From NCBI GenBank assembly GCA_903830985.1, contig CAIKVZ010000292.1, positions 1 to 32,689 on the forward strand: DNA of 32,689 nt. The letters are read 5' to 3'. A program made the position numbers and the translations under genes. The DNA is from an uncultured beta proteobacterium (GTDB lineage Bacteria > Pseudomonadota > Gammaproteobacteria > Burkholderiales > Burkholderiaceae_C). Below, in pieces: positions 32,014-32,689 of this stretch (position 1 is its first letter; each line of letters starts with the position of its first letter). Below the pieces are notes generated by a model. That model was not told the origin of the DNA. It saw only the letters and a list, made by a program, of their open reading frames with translations, and searched no databases.

Positions 32014-32448
32014 ATGCTCAAGACCTTGACACTGAATGGCATGAAGCAGGGGATGACCCAAGCCATCGACTGCGCGACGCAAACCTTGTGTGCCGGCTGG
32101 CGAGTCTGGCGCTCGCGTGCACACAGCGCTCTGATCCGTGTCTTTGGCCGCAAGCACATCGCTGCCGAGCCGGCCAACGATGCCTTCATGCTTCCGTCCG
32201 AGCCGAGTCCGTTGCTGCGGTCCTGCAGAACTTCTGCTCGCGAACTTGCGGCGCGGCTGGCCGTGACGCAAGGCAGCAGGCTGGTGCTGGTGTTCAAGGA
32301 GGAGCGATGCGCATCAGCCGATCAAACCTCATCGCAATGGATAACCGAGCCGCATTTCGTGAATTTGTGCCGGGACAGCGCGCTGGATCGCCGCCTGGGG
32401 TCACCCGGTCCGCGTGCCTACTTGCGGCGCGGACAGTCGAGGATCTGA
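32014..32448 (+). CDS. Hypothetical protein
   Basis: 144 residues from an ATG preceded by CAGGAACACC. No family is recognised. The N-terminal 30 residues (LKTLTLNGMKQGMTQAIDCA) are amphipathic, and the C-terminal half is basic (RAYLRRGQSRI at the end). A possible helical segment SARELAARLAVTQGSRLVLVF looks like a folded core. Competing minus-strand frames in the same interval have poorer character, but coding status is not certain. It converges with the truncated ORF that ends at 32468. Confidence 0.4.
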   Translation: MLKTLTLNGMKQGMTQAIDCATQTLCAGWRVWRSRAHSALIRVFGRKHIAAEPANDAFMLPSEPSPLLRSCRTSARELAARLAVTQGSRLVLVFKEERCASADQTSSQWITEPHFVNLCRDSALDRRLGSPGPRAYLRRGQSRI

Positions 32449-32467
32449 CCCTTTTCGATCGCGTGAT

Positions 32468-32689
32468 CTACTCGGCATCGCCCAGCTTGCGCTCGCTTGC
32501 GGGCGGGCTTGCTTCCTGATCCATCTTGTCCAGTTCCCGTTCCGTGGCAAGGTGATGCTTGAATCCCAGGCCATGGAACTCGGCAAACGGCCCGGTCGGC
32601 AAATAGACCGAAGCCGGAGTGACCGTTTGCACAGCGGGTGCTCCCGGACTCATCATGGATCCGCTGCGTTCATGCTCGGCCAAGGCCCA
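32468..32689 (-). CDS. Hypothetical protein (5' end outside window)
   Basis: The reading frame is open from the window edge to a stop at 32468, giving 73 or so visible residues. An in-window start is possible only at a TTG (32683) or the internal ATGs of SMMSPGAPA, so the gene probably begins beyond the window. Visible content is AVQTVTPASVYLPTGPFAEF, then HGLGFKHHLATERELDKMDQ and a hydrophilic tail. I do not recognise it. Confidence 0.45.
   Translation of the reverse strand, partial: WALAEHERSGSMMSPGAPAVQTVTPASVYLPTGPFAEFHGLGFKHHLATERELDKMDQEASPPASERKLGDAE

Overview
This is a GC-rich chromosomal window from a betaproteobacterium. The gene content points to Burkholderiales, most likely Comamonadaceae (Acidovorax/Rhodoferax/Polaromonas type). 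The indicators are protein family flavour (Anbu, CbpA/CbpM, MoxR-DUF58-TgpA, a Ser/Thr kinase fused to HDOD), an FNR-type box, and an intergenic repeat with a T-rich hairpin of a kind I recall from that family. This placement is inference, because no rRNA or marker gene is present. I see no phage, transposase, CRISPR array or tRNA.

Layout. 1-995 (-): a truncated chemoreceptor-like protein. 996-1358: an intergenic region with an FNR/Anr-type palindrome and a terminator-like hairpin just before a small membrane protein gene (1359-1745, +). 1742-4864 (-): cbpM, cbpA, an alpha/beta hydrolase and the proteasome-like Anbu peptidase. 4947-5816 (+): an HDOD protein. 5819-11610 (-): moxR, DUF58, transglutaminase (TgpA-like) and mltB-like genes. 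This is a conserved envelope cluster, here interrupted between DUF58 and tgpA by a ~550-bp imperfect palindrome. 11653-16295 (+): a histone-deacetylase-like amidohydrolase overlapping a cation diffusion facilitator, then a PatZ-like acyl-CoA synthetase/GNAT protein acetyltransferase. 16361-19747 (-): a Ser/Thr kinase-HDOD-GAF fusion and a lipoprotein-like methyltransferase.

19807-28115: a fatty-acid or acyl-CoA catabolic region. A divergent TetR regulator faces acyl-CoA dehydrogenase, thiolase, FadB-like multifunctional enzyme, AidB-like acyl-CoA dehydrogenase, flavin reductase and nitroreductase genes. The intergenic region carries two near-identical operator-like palindromes around a good sigma70 promoter. 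The first four enzymes supply the steps of beta-oxidation, and the flavin/nitroreductase pair lies at the tail.

28187-29659 (+): a compact RNase II/R-type exoribonuclease, possibly leaderless. 29678-31748 (-): a coiled-coil lipoprotein-like gene followed by a groEL paralogue without groES. This GroEL has Ser at the position of the ATPase residue Asp52 and lacks the GGM tail. 32014-32689: two poorly recognised ORFs, the last cut by the window edge.

The most unusual items are the giant palindrome with structure-preserving differences between its two arms, the divergent GroEL with its lipoprotein partner, the attenuator-like leader at 1110-1358, and the twin TetR operators.
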